A stretch of 64,000 bases of DNA from Haliotis asinina (GCF_037392515.1 NW_027133918.1:62001-126000); one strand, 5' to 3'; positions 34,555-46,564 are shown, numbered from the stretch's first letter. Made by a program: numbers and translations. The notes: generated by a model not told the origin, from the letters alone.

Positions 34555-35220
34555 TTGACGCAATTTTGTGGCTGGCTGGCTGGCTGGCTGGCTCACTGGC
34601 CCAGTGAACAACAAGACTGGCTTACAGGAACGTATTGCACCTTGCGTGTTTGAATGTTCGTCAGATTGAATTCTAAAGATAATAAGTAAGTACTCGTTTA
34701 CACACATGTATCCTTTTGGTGTCCTCGCAGGAACGCGGCCGAATTCTGGTCGTATGTAGACATGGACCGTTTTTCGTGTTTGCCTTCGTCCGATAAGGTT
34801 GGACATTTGCAACAATGGGTTCAGGTGTTATACAAGAACCCTAATCTCAGAGGAAGGCGTCAACCACAAGACGTTCATATTCATTTTATTGATACATGTC
34901 TCTAAAAAATGTTTCATTGCCAGCTGTCTCGTACTAAAATGCAACAATCTACATCCCGTTTCATAATTCTTGATACTCTGTTTTAATGTTATATTTTATA
35001 CATTTTATGTGTATATTGTGACTACTAGTGTGACTACTTGGCCATCTGACCCGGTGTTTGTATTAATTTATGTTGTTTTACCACTGTCATTTTATGACAT
35101 GTACATTCACGTGACACATGCGTGTTTGTTTCTGGCTGACTGACTCACTGACTCACTTACTCAGTAACCAACAAGGCTGGATTACATGGTCTTGTTGCAC
35201 CCTAGACGTTCATGTCCCTT
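34555..35220. repeat. Diverged duplicated segment with GGCT/GACT microsatellite
   Basis: 34565-34645 (GGCTGGCTGGCTGG then CAACAAGACTGGCTTACAGG) resembles 35130-35200 (CTGACTGACTCACTGACTC then CAACAAGGCTGGATTACATG). Both are followed within about 50-90 bp by text containing TTGCACC. Confidence 0.55.
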
Positions 35221-35339
35221 CATACATTTGTCTATGAAACATTTCATTGCCACTATCCTTCTTAATCATGTGCAAAGATGTGAGTTGCTTTGCCTCTCAG
35301 TGGAATGTAATTCGTGGTTGTCAATGAGGCACTGCAGTC

Positions 35340-35545
35340 TTTCGTTGTAGGTCTCCAAGAATCTGCCTCATTTGCTTTCCTCTTACTGATTCTCTGCATA
35401 CAACTACCAAATACCTTCCACCTCGAGCTGTAGGTAGACACTTATACTGTAGGTGTGTAATGTGTATAATATAATGTAATAATGTAATTGTTTTCGTCAC
35501 GATATGGCTGCAAAATGGCCGCTGTGACGATAATCTTAACTTACT
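35340..35545 (+). mobile_element. LINE 3' tail, sense orientation
   Basis: The stem CGTCAC (35495-35500) and GTGACG (35524-35529) encloses GATATGGCTGCAAAATGGCC. The tail AACTTACTCACT follows. This is the same tail as at 20.4 and 30.2 kb, here on the plus strand. Confidence 0.65.
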
Positions 35546-35549
35546 CACT

Positions 35550-37860
35550 ATAAACAACTCCATCAAAGTTATTTACTTGCATATTTACAACTAGCCATCA
35601 ATGTATAATTTTATATCCTTAGTTACTACACATACATAATACAATGATGCTCATCATATTACAAGGCTTGGCGCGTTCGTGGTTGACTAGTTTTGAACTG
35701 GTGTCCTACTTTTAAACCCTGTCTCATCGGGTCATAGCCAGGAAGGCTAAAATCTTGACGATTCTCTGTTCAGTGAGCGTAGTCTGTTATGGCTGAATGG
35801 AACGCGGCGCTCTGACAAATTACAAAGAAAACATGATAAACATGGACGCTTTTTGATTTTAGCACATATAACAATACCAATAACGTTATTTATACATTTT
35901 CACGCCTATTCTTCATTTTACATTTATTGAATTGGACATTAAATTGTCATCATCCATGGTAAATCACATTTCTGTCAGTCTGTTTTCGAGTTTAAGACAA
36001 TTTGAGTTCAGACACATGGTCTGTGTAGGCGATGTCCCCGATGATCTTGTTTCCAAGATCATTTCTTCAGTGCCACCTTGATGATCTTGAGGTGGTCTCA
36101 GAACATCCATCCCAAACTTTATGTTTTATAGCGAATGTGGTAGAGCCCCATTAAATATAAGAATCCATGTTAACATGTCATTTTGGCATAAACTCGCATC
36201 TACGGAGACAATCAAATTATCTCATGTATTACACCAATACATTAGTCCTGTTTATTAACAACATCCTACGGAACAACATCATACCATTGGTTACAATCCA
36301 TAAAACAATTATTTGGCAGAATTGATTTATCTGAAATTATGTAAATCCCTCGGCATATTCTGCAAAGTCGGTGACGAATTCAATTATCTTTGTAAATGTG
36401 TATCACTTAATTCCTACAGAAAATCAATCACCCCCTGAAAATATCACAATTGGGTCAGTTTATCAACACCTAACATGATCATGTCGCCTGTCAATTTTAA
36501 GCTTAGAAAATGTTTATCGCTATTTATGTCTCACTTGTTACGTCAATAACCCATCATCATGGCGAATGTTTATATTTTGAAGTATAAAGTTTTAAAGAAG
36601 CGAAGATTATAACTATGGTTTGAAAATAATTCTCTGTACTCCCGACATGGATTATGCTTTCCGGCACCCTATCTTTAGCTTTGGCGATACTTCAATAATT
36701 AGCTCCCGGGAAATCCGAACTATATATTTTAGCCTTCCCGGGACAACTGAAAAATAAATTTTAGCTATCCCGGTACGACACCGTGTCTTCATCTCTGCAT
36801 GTTCTCGCTGTCGCTGAACACTGATCAATTGCAGATGGACCTGGGGCGAAATATTATGTTCAATATCTGTTGATGTTTTGCTAAGCTTAATAGTTATAAA
36901 TATATGATTAATATCATGCCAACCATTTGAAATGATGTATGTTATGATATCTCAGATTTAATTAAAATTGAAATATTTATTGAATACTGATGAACACTTT
37001 GCATCTGACTAAAGCTATAAATCTGTGATGTCATGATTATCCTGAATTCATCTACATGTATTTTATCTCATGGCAAAATTACCACGAGACAGCACGTCCT
37101 CAATATGATTTGCTTGAATGATTCCCGAATGATTATTTTGTGTTGGGTTGAAAGCAAAAATATAAACTTAAACTCTCCAGGAGTAATGAAACATCACCTT
37201 AACTGATCATAGCCTTGCGGAATTCTTCATTCCATTTTGAAGAATGTTATTCCACATAAAGGCAGGTAACATTGCGAACAAACGTTTCATGAATATTAGA
37301 AAATGCCCGAACCTGGACCTGACTGGCATATTAAAACAAATACAGCACAAGGTCAGTCATATTTAAACATACATGTATTTCTGTTCCTGTTTCAGAAAGA
37401 AAATAAGATAAACAACCCTGCTTCTGGATGGTTAGTCAAGCATGGCGAAATACCGCCTGTTGTGTAAGTGTCCAGGAAATCATTGTGTGCCATGAGTGAG
37501 CTATATTAACCCATCTCCAGCTTTGAGAGGAATGGTTATGGGCAGAAAATACAAAACTTGATCCATGAAAGCGTTCATCTTACACACACCACCTATAATG
37601 CGACTTAAAGAACGTAATTGCCCAGCTTAATAGTTGTTTTTATAGTCTCTACTCTATATTCCTCGCACTAAGTGACAAAACTCTTCCCGAAAAGTGACCC
37701 GAGTTATGCAACTGGAACTGTGCTTGCATACTAGTGTGGGAGGATTGGACCAGAAATACAGGCGATCCCTAAATAACCGCATTTACTCTCTAGTGTTGCA
37801 CAGCTGCAGTGGTACTTGACTGGGTATCAGTTTAAACGCCTCTCACAATCAAACAATAAT
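35550..37860. other. Non-coding stretch upstream of the DUF1647 gene
   Basis: AT-rich with no supported gene. The promoter and any 5' leader exons of the downstream gene must lie here or just before 38129, but I cannot point to them. Confidence 0.4.
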
Positions 37861-38128
37861 CAGGCAAAGTGAACCTAACGATCCATATGGGTTGTGCAAG
37901 TCTCGTAACAGGCTCAAGGATCGCCATTAGATGGACAGCGTGTTTTGGTTTGTTTCCAAAAGATCTCCACGGTTTCAGGTGTGTTAGAAATACTGGATGT
38001 TTGTATAGAAAGCGGCGAAAAAATGGCACGAAAGAATGTAATTGCAAGTTTGAAAAGAATGACTATTACATACACTCTCAAATTAAAAACGAAATTAGGA
38101 GAAGGGATGTTTAACTATCCATATCTGT

Positions 38129-41100
38129 ATGCTAATTTCAGTGTTCTTTCTCGTCATGTTCTGCGGAGTTGTCTTGTACCAGTACATTTATGTTTTCACG
38201 ACCTCACGGGGAAACATAATTCACGGTAAGCGTTCCTTCTTGTACTGACATGAATTAGTTCATGTACATGTACATTCGACCAAAGTGAAAATTTGCTACT
38301 TGCCAACCTGAATCCTGCAATGAAGTAGATTATTGTTCCACACATCTTCGATTAAAAAACACAGACAATGCAATGCGGAAAAGTGTTCTTGTCCCAATTA
38401 GTGCAATACCTAGGGCTGATTCTGATCCGGTAGTGCCCGTCTATTCGGCTCATCCCAAATGTGTTCGATCGGGTTCAAATCTTGGGAGGAAGGCCGGTCC
38501 ATGACATCAACACCGGCGTTACGCGGGAAGTTGCACATCAGAAATATAGAGGAGCATAGCGTTATGTTGAAATGCCAGTCCATGACATCAACACCGGTGT
38601 TACGTAGGAAGCTGAGAAAGATGACGTCACAAATGTAGAGGGGCATAGCGTTGTGTTGAAATGCCAGTTCATGACTATGTGACAAAAGGATGACAGAAGG
38701 ACCGACCCGTGAAGGTCAGGGGTAGTATACGCCTTCAGCAACGCATGCTTGCCAGGAAAAACGACTATGCTTGCTGTATTTAAGCAAGGCATCCCTCAAC
38801 AAGAACCATTTGACACTGACCACTGGCACGAAATGTTGCACAAACCATTATACTTCGGGGCATAGATTTTCGAAGCTCTCTTTGAGCTCTTAGTCGTAGG
38901 TGCCATTCATTAACATTAACTTACGACTATCTTAGCGCTAGGAGAACTTCGTTCCACTTCTTCTGTTTGAATATGGCATGTTTACTGACCTATCGTTAAT
39001 GCTGAGCACGATCGAATCGGATCCTATGCATTGTCGTCTCGGCCTGCAGTCGATTCCTTGTGTTCCCCCGAGTCTGCTGGTGGAGGTCACACATCTGTCG
39101 CAGTAATGGCCAACCAGGGCCTAGATTTTCGAAGCTCTGTTAGCGCCAAGATAGTCGTAAGTTAATGTTAATGAACGGTACTTTAGGCCATCTTAGCTTT
39201 AAGAGAGCTTCCAAAATCTATGCTCTGGTTTGTACGTCTTGTGGCATCATGGCGGCACCTCAGACCTTTGGCATTCTGCAACGTCGCCCGTTTGTTGCAC
39301 GTACTCAGACTGAATATTGCCTGGGTATTGGCTGGGGGGCAATGTTCCCGTATTTGAGCAAGTATTGTGGTTTGGTTTGTTTGTAATGTATAAAGGTTTT
39401 CATTTGTACTAGGGAGTCTTAGCATAGGTGTGAATATGGTGGATGGGTTGGTGTTTTGCTTTAGATGATTTTAGTCATGAAGTTTACTACGCGCTGTGAT
39501 ATTGTCGTTGAAGTTGTTTTCGTGCATGCATGCATGCATGCGCTTGACGCTTTGGGGTATGTTGGTATTTGTGACTTGTTTGATGAATGGGAATGTTTGG
39601 GTTGTTATACAGAGGTTTGTGGTCAACTTTCTCCAATCTTAGGTCTAATGACTGAGTGAGTATAGTTTAACGCCGAACGTGCAGCAACATGGCAGCGGCT
39701 TGACCACCCGATCTCGTTAGTCATCACTTACGACAAGCATAGTCTCCATTTGTGGCAAGCATGGGTTGCAGAAGATCTATTTTACCCCGGACCTTCATGG
39801 GTCGTTATGAGGCACTGTGTTGTATTTTGAGTGTTGCAAATTATACAAACATTCAATTTTCGGTCAGAGCAATGTCCACGTACTTGCATTTCAAACTTAA
39901 TATTTCAATTTCAGTTAAAAAATATTCTTTTCCATGAATCCGTCCTCTCGACTGTCAAATTGATGGGCCATTTAACCTAAACTGTACTGAATGTAACAAG
40001 CTGTTGTATTATTGCTAGGGGTATCTGAAAAGACAAGTCCCCGTGACTCCGTGAAGGAAGAATCGCGTTTGCTGTCCCTGCAAGGTGAATATTATTGCTC
40101 ACAAGAACATGTGGAGTTTGTACAAACGATTAGTTTGATTTGTATGAATCGTGCATTTACATAATAAACACACTTTTGAGGGCAGTATTTAGTATAGTTT
40201 CCTTTTAAATAAATTTCATATTCTCATATAAGCACAAACGGAACTTGTAACGTGTCAAAAAAATAAAGTAACAGAGAAAATATCATGTATTCTATTTAAT
40301 GTCAAAAATATAAATATGAAATAAAATAACATATTGACACCTTATTTCAGAAAAGCATCTGGTGTCTGCCACTTTCTTCGCAGACAATCTGAAGAAGTCG
40401 ATGACTATATTTCAACAAAAGATAGCTGGTATGTGCATCCCATGCTTCAACATGGGGATATACTGCGAGTGCAGTAATCGTGAGGATAATTGGCCTTCAG
40501 CATCACAAAAGACCGGAAAGAGGCGACTAATGGGATCGGCTTGCTGACATTGTTGACACATGTTGTCGTATCCCAAATGAGATATCCCAAAAAATTGATG
40601 CTAATTCTGATAGTCACTGGATTGTGTGGTTCAGCCTCCATTATTTACAGATCGTCGCCATATAGCTGAAATATTCCTGAGCTCGAGGTCAAACTACACT
40701 AACTCAGTCTTAACTTGGTGAGCACCAGGGGCCATGTCAGTGATCAGAAAGTGAGACCAGGCTTCCGTAAAAGATTGGTAACTTTGGCAGTATAAATAGA
40801 ATCATAAAATTTTCTTCTCAATGAACTGCAACCGTGTGCTAGTTTACAGGACCGTTATAGCTGGATTTACATCATTCCTCCATGTGTTTGGGATATTTTG
40901 TCAGAGTTGAAAAATACCTCACCAAAATGTCCGACAGTGTTTTTGTTAGCTTTTTTCAATCTTAAAAAATCAATATGTTTCCACAGTTTGTAACATATAT
41001 TTGGTGATATTATGAAATTACAACACTTTCTGTCTGTGTGTGAATGCACAGGCAATGGCGGCTCAATATTGCAAACGGCAGTCGTATTGCTTTGTCGAAA

Positions 41101-44100
41101 GCCAGAACCAATCAACATGCACAAAGCTTTTGTTGTGCTTAGTTTCTTAATTGAACGAGTAGTGTACAGTACACAACCCTGTGCACTTACAAGAACCTAC
41201 GGATCCGTAGGTAAATGGCTAGATGGTAGCCACATGAATACGTGCAAACACCTAGTTGCGGGTGCAGCAGTGAAACACTGCTGCTGTGCTGTGACTATGT
41301 GTCCCAAACCACCCGTCTGTGAATGGGTACCTCGTCAAGATGAGAAATCCACATTAACTCGTTGCGCCTAGTGGTTACAAGAGCTGGATATTTCCCAGGG
41401 ACGTGAGAATAATAACGTGTTAGATTGACATTCAATGATCGAGGGAAAAACAAAGAAGCACTTTGAGCATGTATACGTGATTGACTAGAGCGCTATATAA
41501 ATACCCATATAACAGTTCAAAGTCACAGGCACTCGTGTCACTGCGAGGATTAAAGATTTTATTTAAGTATAGCAAATTTTGAGACGACCCCTGACCTGAA
41601 ACGCTTCACAGTACAATAGAGTACCGAGGTGACCCCTGACCTGAAACGCTTCACTGTACAATTTAGTACTGAGATGACCCCTGACTTGAAACGCTTCACA
41701 GTAGAATGTAGTATCTCATCTCAATTTTTTTATATTTAAAAAATCTTTAATCCTCGCAATGCCACGAGGGCCTGTGCTCAACGTGTCACATCCAGTCCTT
41801 TAAGAGTACCTTTAATGACACCACACTGTCAGGCAGGAATTAGTGTAGTAATTGTCATTTGCAGCCTTGAAAAAACACAAGCTGTGGGCTCAACTGGACC
41901 CTATTTCCAACTGTACGGGACGTGAAAGAGGACGTAAGTCACAGAGCTTTCTGTAATAGATGTGTGTACGCACTGTGTCCACAAGAGTACATAATAGGAT
42001 TTAAAATTAAAAACTGAAACATATCCGCTGTCGTAAGCCACATGGCGTCGGTATATGCGAATAGACAAATTTCATCTGAATATGGGGGCGGCATGTTAGC
42101 GTTTGCCAAGGGCCCGGGGTTGAATTTTCCATATTGGTACTATGTGTGAAGCCCATTTCTTGTCTCTCCCATCCGTAATATTGACTTCGTTTGGATGTGG
42201 GGGTGGCGGGTTAGCCTAGTGGTAAAAGCTAATGCTCGTCACGCCGAAGGCCCGGGTTTGGTTTTCTATGCTGGTAGAATGTGTGCAGCCCATTTCCTGT
42301 GTTCCCCTGTTGTGATATCGCTGGGACAATGCGAAAATCTGTGTAAAACCATACTCGTTTACTCATCCTGATATGTGTACAACAGGAACAACGATGAAAC
42401 AATGTCCACTATCCTAACAACTCTCTTATGCCTTGAAGATGTACCGCATTATACTGTAGGCACTTTAGTCCTTACATTGTGAATAGACCCCTGAAGATCA
42501 GGGGTAGAATAGGTCTTCAGCAATCCATGCTTGCTACAAAAGGCGACTCCTCCTGACGCCGAACGAGATCGGGTGGTTAGACTGACTGACCAGGTTGACA
42601 CAAGTCATCGGTTCCCGATTGCGTAGATCGATGGTCATGGTGTTTATCACTGGATTGTTTGGTCCAGACTGGATTACTGACAGAAAGCCGCCAAATAGCT
42701 GGAATATTGCTGAATGTGGCGTAAAACTAAACTCACTCACCAACTCCTTCACCGGTAATGTTGTAAATACATCAGTCGCCTGTATACTGTGTGGCGTTGT
42801 GTACACACAGTGGATACTACAGGTTTTAAACATTAAGATTATAAATGGAAAAAGTTTTAGCAACATTATCGCTGGAATGATTCTGATGCCAGTATATACA
42901 TTTTGATTCCCTAACTCAGCGAATCAATGTTCTACTTTGCAGCACAGATATGTGACGACATGCAGAACTGTTCTACACCACTTCCGGCTGCTGACAGCAT
43001 CGATAACATTAAGAGCATCCTTACGCCATTGACGAAAATAAAGGATGGTGCCCTGGAGATGTTGAAGGACTTGTTTGGAGCTCCTTTTGTTAAAGTGAAG
43101 TATGTGTTCCTGACAGCGGCTTCAGAAAATCACTTCACTGAGTCTCAAGCCATGATAGAAACACTGAGCAAAACCATTCTGCCCAGTTTGAAGAACTACG
43201 CATTCTATTATTACGACATGGGGTTAAAGAAGAGTCAAGTTGAACTTGTGAGTTGACAGTAATTCATGTAAGACAAGATAATACATAAGATATGACATAA
43301 CTTTATTAGACCGGAGGAAATTCTTTTTGCATAAAAAGGCCTCAAAATGAATACATAAAAAATCACAAAAATATAAACAATAAAAACATGCACAGCATGA
43401 TTGCTGATGACTCCACACAATAAATAACAGGTAAAGTGGTTGAGTTAGGACTTATCGCATGCATGATGACTATTCAAAAACATTTGTTGCATTATTTACA
43501 CGAATACTGGATGGTATGAGGGACTGTGAAGTTCTGTTTTAGAGGAGGGTAATCGAGAGCGGCGTCCAGATGTAGACCATTTTGAATAGGTTTTCGCGAG
43601 AGGGTTGCTTGAGGCTGTACTCAGCAATATTCCAGCTGCATGTCGGTCGTCTTTAGACCAGGGTAGTGTAAGTAAACTTAGTCTCAGTATTATTATTCAT
43701 ACTGCTTAGTACAAGGTCGCGTCAGGTAGCAATTGAGCGACCTATGACCGTCCAATCAAAGACAAGACGTCCGAACGGATTTAACCAATCAGACAACGGC
43801 TACTGTTTAGGGTTTGTCAGGACTTACAAAATTCCCTAGACACTGACACTGACCCCCCAACAAATGAAAATTCGCGTAAAATACAGTTATTTGATGTGCA
43901 GTATATACGCTAAGGGCTTTCTGATGAGGTGGTTATTATCAGCTAGTATTTTCGCATGCTGACATCCTTGAATATTGACAAAAAGACTATTTTCACTCAC
44001 TTTACTCACTTTCGACAGCTCCTAAGTTAGGATCATTTGCATGTAGGGCCTTTTGCACTGCCCTACATCATACACGCCGATTTATATGTGTAATTAGGAA

Positions 44101-45163
44101 ACAAACAAACTGTGTTGGAAAATCAGAGGTATATGACGTGATTATATACTCTGAATGAGTTAATTAACAGATCACAATCCAGTATTTACTGAAGTCATGA
44201 GAGAATTACCAATGTACATTGTCTTGTAGCTGCGAAACTTCAGCAAGGCTGTGGTGAAAAAATTCCCTTTTCATCGTCTGCCCCACCGGTTCGCCTACCT
44301 TCGGTGTTATACGTGGAAGCCTTTGATAGTCCAAGTATGTATCTATACCCACCCATCCGCTGTCATATTCTCACTCTGTGTTGTTGCGTTTATTTATCAG
44401 TCAATCGGAAGACCAAGATCGGATTTGACTGAAATGAGAACCACATTTTCACAGATCCTGGAATGTTTCAACAGTCTACTATGCAGTCCCCGAAACAAGT
44501 ATATCCCTAAGAGCTTCATTCACATTGTATATGCTACATCATAAAAAAATCATCATTCCCGCCCCACCCCTACCATAAATTATGAACGGTTCCTTGAATT
44601 ATGAACTTAATCAGATTCCTTGTCTTTCATAGGCTCATTTTGACTCAGCAGAACATATCATTTGGATGGACTCGTCCGTTCTGTTCACGACAAATAACAC
44701 ACAAGAAATGTTCCAGAGACTCAAAATGACAGGCGTTATAATGTCCACCGAAAAATTTCCATTTGCTCAGCACACCTCGATGCAATTGTTTTCCTACTTC
44801 AACAGTGATCCATGTCACTACTCCATGTACCGGGAAAATGAGGCAAACTTCATACTTCTTCATAATCAACCATTTGTGCGAAGACTCATCATGGATCCTT
44901 GGGTAGCATGTGCGGTGGATCCGAATTGTATGTGTCACTACGGATCCCCAAAACTCTTCCGGTGCCCCACCAACACGCGGAAGTATGGGAAATGTCATCG
45001 TTATGACCAATCAACTATTGGTCTGATTCTTTTGAAATTATTCAGAAGGAACATAGCGACAGTTCTCGTCCCAAAAGGTAAATACGCACGCATATCAAGA
45101 TCAAAGGAAAGTGGGCATCGATACCTTGAAGAGCTGTACAACAAAACAAGGAACCACTTATAG
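38129..45163 (+). CDS. Type II membrane DUF1647-like putative glycosyltransferase, 393 aa (six exons)
   Basis: Exons: 38129-38225, 40019-40084, 40351-40428, 42943-43247, 44230-44334, 44633-45163. All introns are GT-AG and the reading frame is continuous through every junction (phases 1, 1, 1, 0, 0). The ATG at 38129 is the first after an in-frame stop. A hydrophobic segment (LISVFFLVMFCGVVLYQYIY) at residues 2-21 acts as signal anchor, then a stem of about 60 residues. The lumenal domain begins at KVKYVFLTAASENHFTESQA. It carries YTWKPLIVQ, IIWMDSSV (a DXD-like acidic site) and the late motif KCHRYDQSTIGLIL. This order matches DUF1647 proteins of invertebrates, thought to be Golgi GT-A glycosyltransferases; donor and acceptor are unknown. 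N-glycosylation sequons occur at NCS, NFS and NKT. Exon 2 is the least certain part. Confidence 0.8.
38410..38510 (-). pseudogene. Tc1-type transposase C-terminal fragment
   Basis: The minus strand reads SSQDLNPIEHIWDEPNRRAL, the conserved end of a Tc1 catalytic domain (compare SPDLNPIEHVWD). Only this short piece remains. It is followed to the right by two copies of a segment of about 100 bp (about 38500-38580 and 38580-38672, with ATGACATCAACACCGG). It lies in intron 1 of the DUF1647 gene. Confidence 0.65.
38700..38775 (+). mobile_element. SINE1 5' fragment
   Basis: CCGACCCGTGAAGGTCAGGG through CTTCAGCAACGCATGCTTGCC is the 5' end of SINE1 only. Confidence 0.75.
38858..39230. mobile_element. 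Two hairpin MITEs of one family
   Basis: 39115-39230 has long inverted ends: GCCTAGATTTTCGAAGCTCT at the left faces the complement of AGAGAGCTTCCAAAATCTATGC at the right. A relative at 38858-38965 starts GGGCATAGATTTTCGAAGCTC and folds back on itself through CTTAGTCGTAGG/CTTACGACTA. Right after it, at 39249-39385, an open frame starting MAAPQTFGILQRRPFVAR resembles the N-terminus of PIF/Harbinger nucleases, which could be the parent family (weak evidence). Confidence 0.55.
39655..39795 (-). mobile_element. SINE1 copy, antisense, internally deleted
   Basis: The tail GAGTGAGTATAGTTTAACGCC joins directly to CTTGACCACCCGATCTCGTT, missing the middle of the SINE. It ends at CCCGGACCTTCATGGGTCG. 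Confidence 0.75.
40474..40700 (+). mobile_element. SINE1 copy, diverged
   Basis: Sense copy starting near CGTGAGGATAATTGGCCTTC. The core CACTGGATTGTGTGG and CGCCATATAGCTGAAATATTCC are present. It lies in intron 3 of the DUF1647 gene, 45 bp after the exon 3 donor. Confidence 0.7.
40722..40885 (-). mobile_element. LINE 3' UTR fragment
   Basis: GCACCAGGGGCCATGTCAG and AGCTGGATTTACATCATTCC resemble parts of the LINE 3' UTR at 20710-20790 and 33070-33150. No terminal stem-loop remains. Confidence 0.4.
41210..41520 (+). mobile_element. SINE with RTE-like 3' tail
   Basis: The 3' end AAGCACTTTGAGCATG then GAGCGCTATATAAATACCC is the tail common to SINEs mobilised by RTE-type LINEs. A possible B box lies near 41345-41375. 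Only one copy is seen here. Confidence 0.5.
41524..41776. mobile_element. MITE with about 40-bp inverted ends and internal tandem repeats
   Basis: The left end CACAGGCACTCGTGTCACTG runs on through CGAGGATTAAAGATTTT. It is the imperfect complement of the right end (AAAAATCTTTAATCCTCGC through GAGGGCCTGTG). Between them lie three tandem units of about 50 bp, each with ACCCCTGACCTGAAACGCTTC. It lies in intron 3 of the DUF1647 gene. Confidence 0.85.
42084..42371 (+). mobile_element. Two SINE2 copies in tandem
   Basis: The first (about 42084-42190) has a decayed head and ends at CCCATCCGTAATATTG. The second (about 42196-42371) keeps the A-box TTAGCCTAGTGGTAAAAGC, a B-box-like GGGTTTGGTTTTC and the tail TGTAAAACCATACTC. 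Confidence 0.8.
42484..42750 (+). mobile_element. SINE1, full length
   Basis: From GACCCCTGAAGATCAGGGG to GTGGCGTAAAACTAAACTCAC. It lies about 190 bp before exon 4 of the DUF1647 gene. Confidence 0.9.
43607..43660 (-). mobile_element. SINE1 3' fragment
   Basis: ACTCAGCAATATTCCAGCTGC followed by GTCGGTCGTCTTTAGACC. Only the hairpin region remains. Confidence 0.6.
43668..44015 (+). mobile_element. CCAAT-bearing MITE, copy 1 (left part)
   Basis: Homologous over about 340 bp to 45500-45850, in the same orientation. It shares AAGGTCGCGTCAGGTAGC, AACCAATCAGACAACGGCTA and CAGTATATACGCTAAGGGC. The right inverted end is missing. It lies in intron 4 of the DUF1647 gene. Confidence 0.8.
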
Positions 45164-45499
45164 ATGAGCACATAATGTTTACAGGGCATTTCGCTGGAGC
45201 AATTAGATTATGAAATATGCTGGTAGTTTGTGTATAACTGGTTGTAGGGGCAGTATGAGATCCTGTGTATAATCTTCAAAAAAGTAGCCAAAAAGTCTGG
45301 TAGAAAGAAACCCATTGAGGAACGTTACATGATGGACATTCATCTTGTGTATGCAGCATCATTTCATGTTATCACCACGCGTAAACACAAACTACAACAC
45401 ATACTGTCAGTATTACACAAGGATCTCGTACTGCTCCTCTGGCCACCACAGACAACATCACAGATGGTCTGCATTCGACACAGCATCACAGACAAAACC

Positions 45500-46066
45500 T
45501 ATAGCCAGTTCAGTCTAAGTAAACTTAATCTCAGTGTATTTCGTTACACTCCACCACCGAGTCTAACAAAACCTAGTTGAAGGTCGCGCCAGGTAACCTC
45601 TGAGCGACCAATGACCGTCCAGTCCAACGAGAGACGGTTAAATAGATATAACCAATCAGACAACGGCTACTATTTAGGGATCGGAGGGACTGACACAGAT
45701 CTCTCCACAAACAAAATCCGCATATAACACAATTATTTGACCTGTTGTATATACGCTTTTGGGTGTCTGTTGATATGGTTACCATTAGCTAATATTTCCG
45801 CAACATGCCATCCTAGAATATTACCAAAAACGCCATTTTCAGCGACTGTTTACTCACCGTTGTCATGGTTGTACGTACGCCGTGTGCATCACCCGGAATC
45901 GAGCGCACGCTAAATAGCATTCGGAATTGTTCGGGTACGAACCTTTTCGAGATAAAAAGTTCAAAAGGTATGTGCGAATGTCCACTTTTGCGATTTGGTA
46001 AGCTGTGTTCTGATTGATTAATCTCAAAGGTTACCTGACCCGACCTCCCATACGGTTTTGTTAGAG
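45500..46066 (+). mobile_element. CCAAT-bearing MITE, copy 2
   Basis: The left end region (TCTAACAAAACC, then AAGGTCGCGCCAGGTAACCT, 45560-45602) is an imperfect complement of the right end (AGGTTACCTGACCCGACCTC through GGTTTTGTTAGAG, 46026-46066). These are terminal inverted repeats of about 45 bp. The left similarity to copy 1 begins further out, at TAAGTAAACTTA. Confidence 0.75.
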
Positions 46067-46150
46067 TGAGTGAGTGAGTGAGTTTAGTTTTACGCCGCAC
46101 TCAGCAATATTCCAGCTATGTGGCGGCGGTCTGTAAATAATCGAGTCTGT
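46066..46150 (-). mobile_element. SINE1 3' fragment, antisense
   Basis: (GTGA)n tail, then TTTAGTTTTACGCCGCACTC and GTGGCGGCGGTCTGTAAATA. It stops within GTCTGTAATTGG. Confidence 0.85.
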
Positions 46151-46560
46151 AATTGGCTGTAAGTGTTGTGTATAATCCTGTTAATAATTTGGACTGTCTG
46201 TGATGCTGTATGTGTTGTTTAGAAGTGGCTAGATGAACAGTATGAAATCATGTGAGTAATACTGACTGCCTGTGATGTAGTCTGTGTTGTGTATAACTGG
46301 CTGTAGGTGCAGTATGAGATCCTGTGTATAATAGTGACTGTACGTGGTGTTGTCTGTGTTGTATATAACTGTCTGTGGGTGTTGTGTGTGATGCTGTGTA
46401 TAATATTTACTGTCTATGATGTTGTCTTTGTGGCGTATACCTGGCTGTAGGTGTTGTGTGTGATGCTGACTGTCTGTCATGTTATCTGACTTGTGTATAA
46501 GTGGCTAGAGGAGTAGTATGAGATCCCGTGTGTAGTACTGATCGTCTGTGATGTATGAAT
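46150..46560. repeat. GT-rich tandem repeat, about 65-bp unit
   Basis: Irregular units built of CTGTCTGTGATGTTGTCTG, TGTGTATAACTGGCTGTAGG and GTGATGCTGTGTATAAT, six or so copies. A detached unit lies at 45215-45285. The MITE and SINE fragment at 45.5-46.15 kb therefore seem to have landed inside this array. Confidence 0.8.
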
Positions 46561-46564
46561 CTCA

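Noticed and set aside
42595-42906. Open frame of 103 codons before exon 4 of the DUF1647 gene
   Set aside because: It starts within a SINE1 copy and runs into intron sequence. The true exon is set by the acceptor at 42942 and frame continuity.
46229-46480. A threonine/histidine-rich repeat protein on the minus strand
   Set aside because: It is a by-product of the GT-rich 65-bp tandem repeat.
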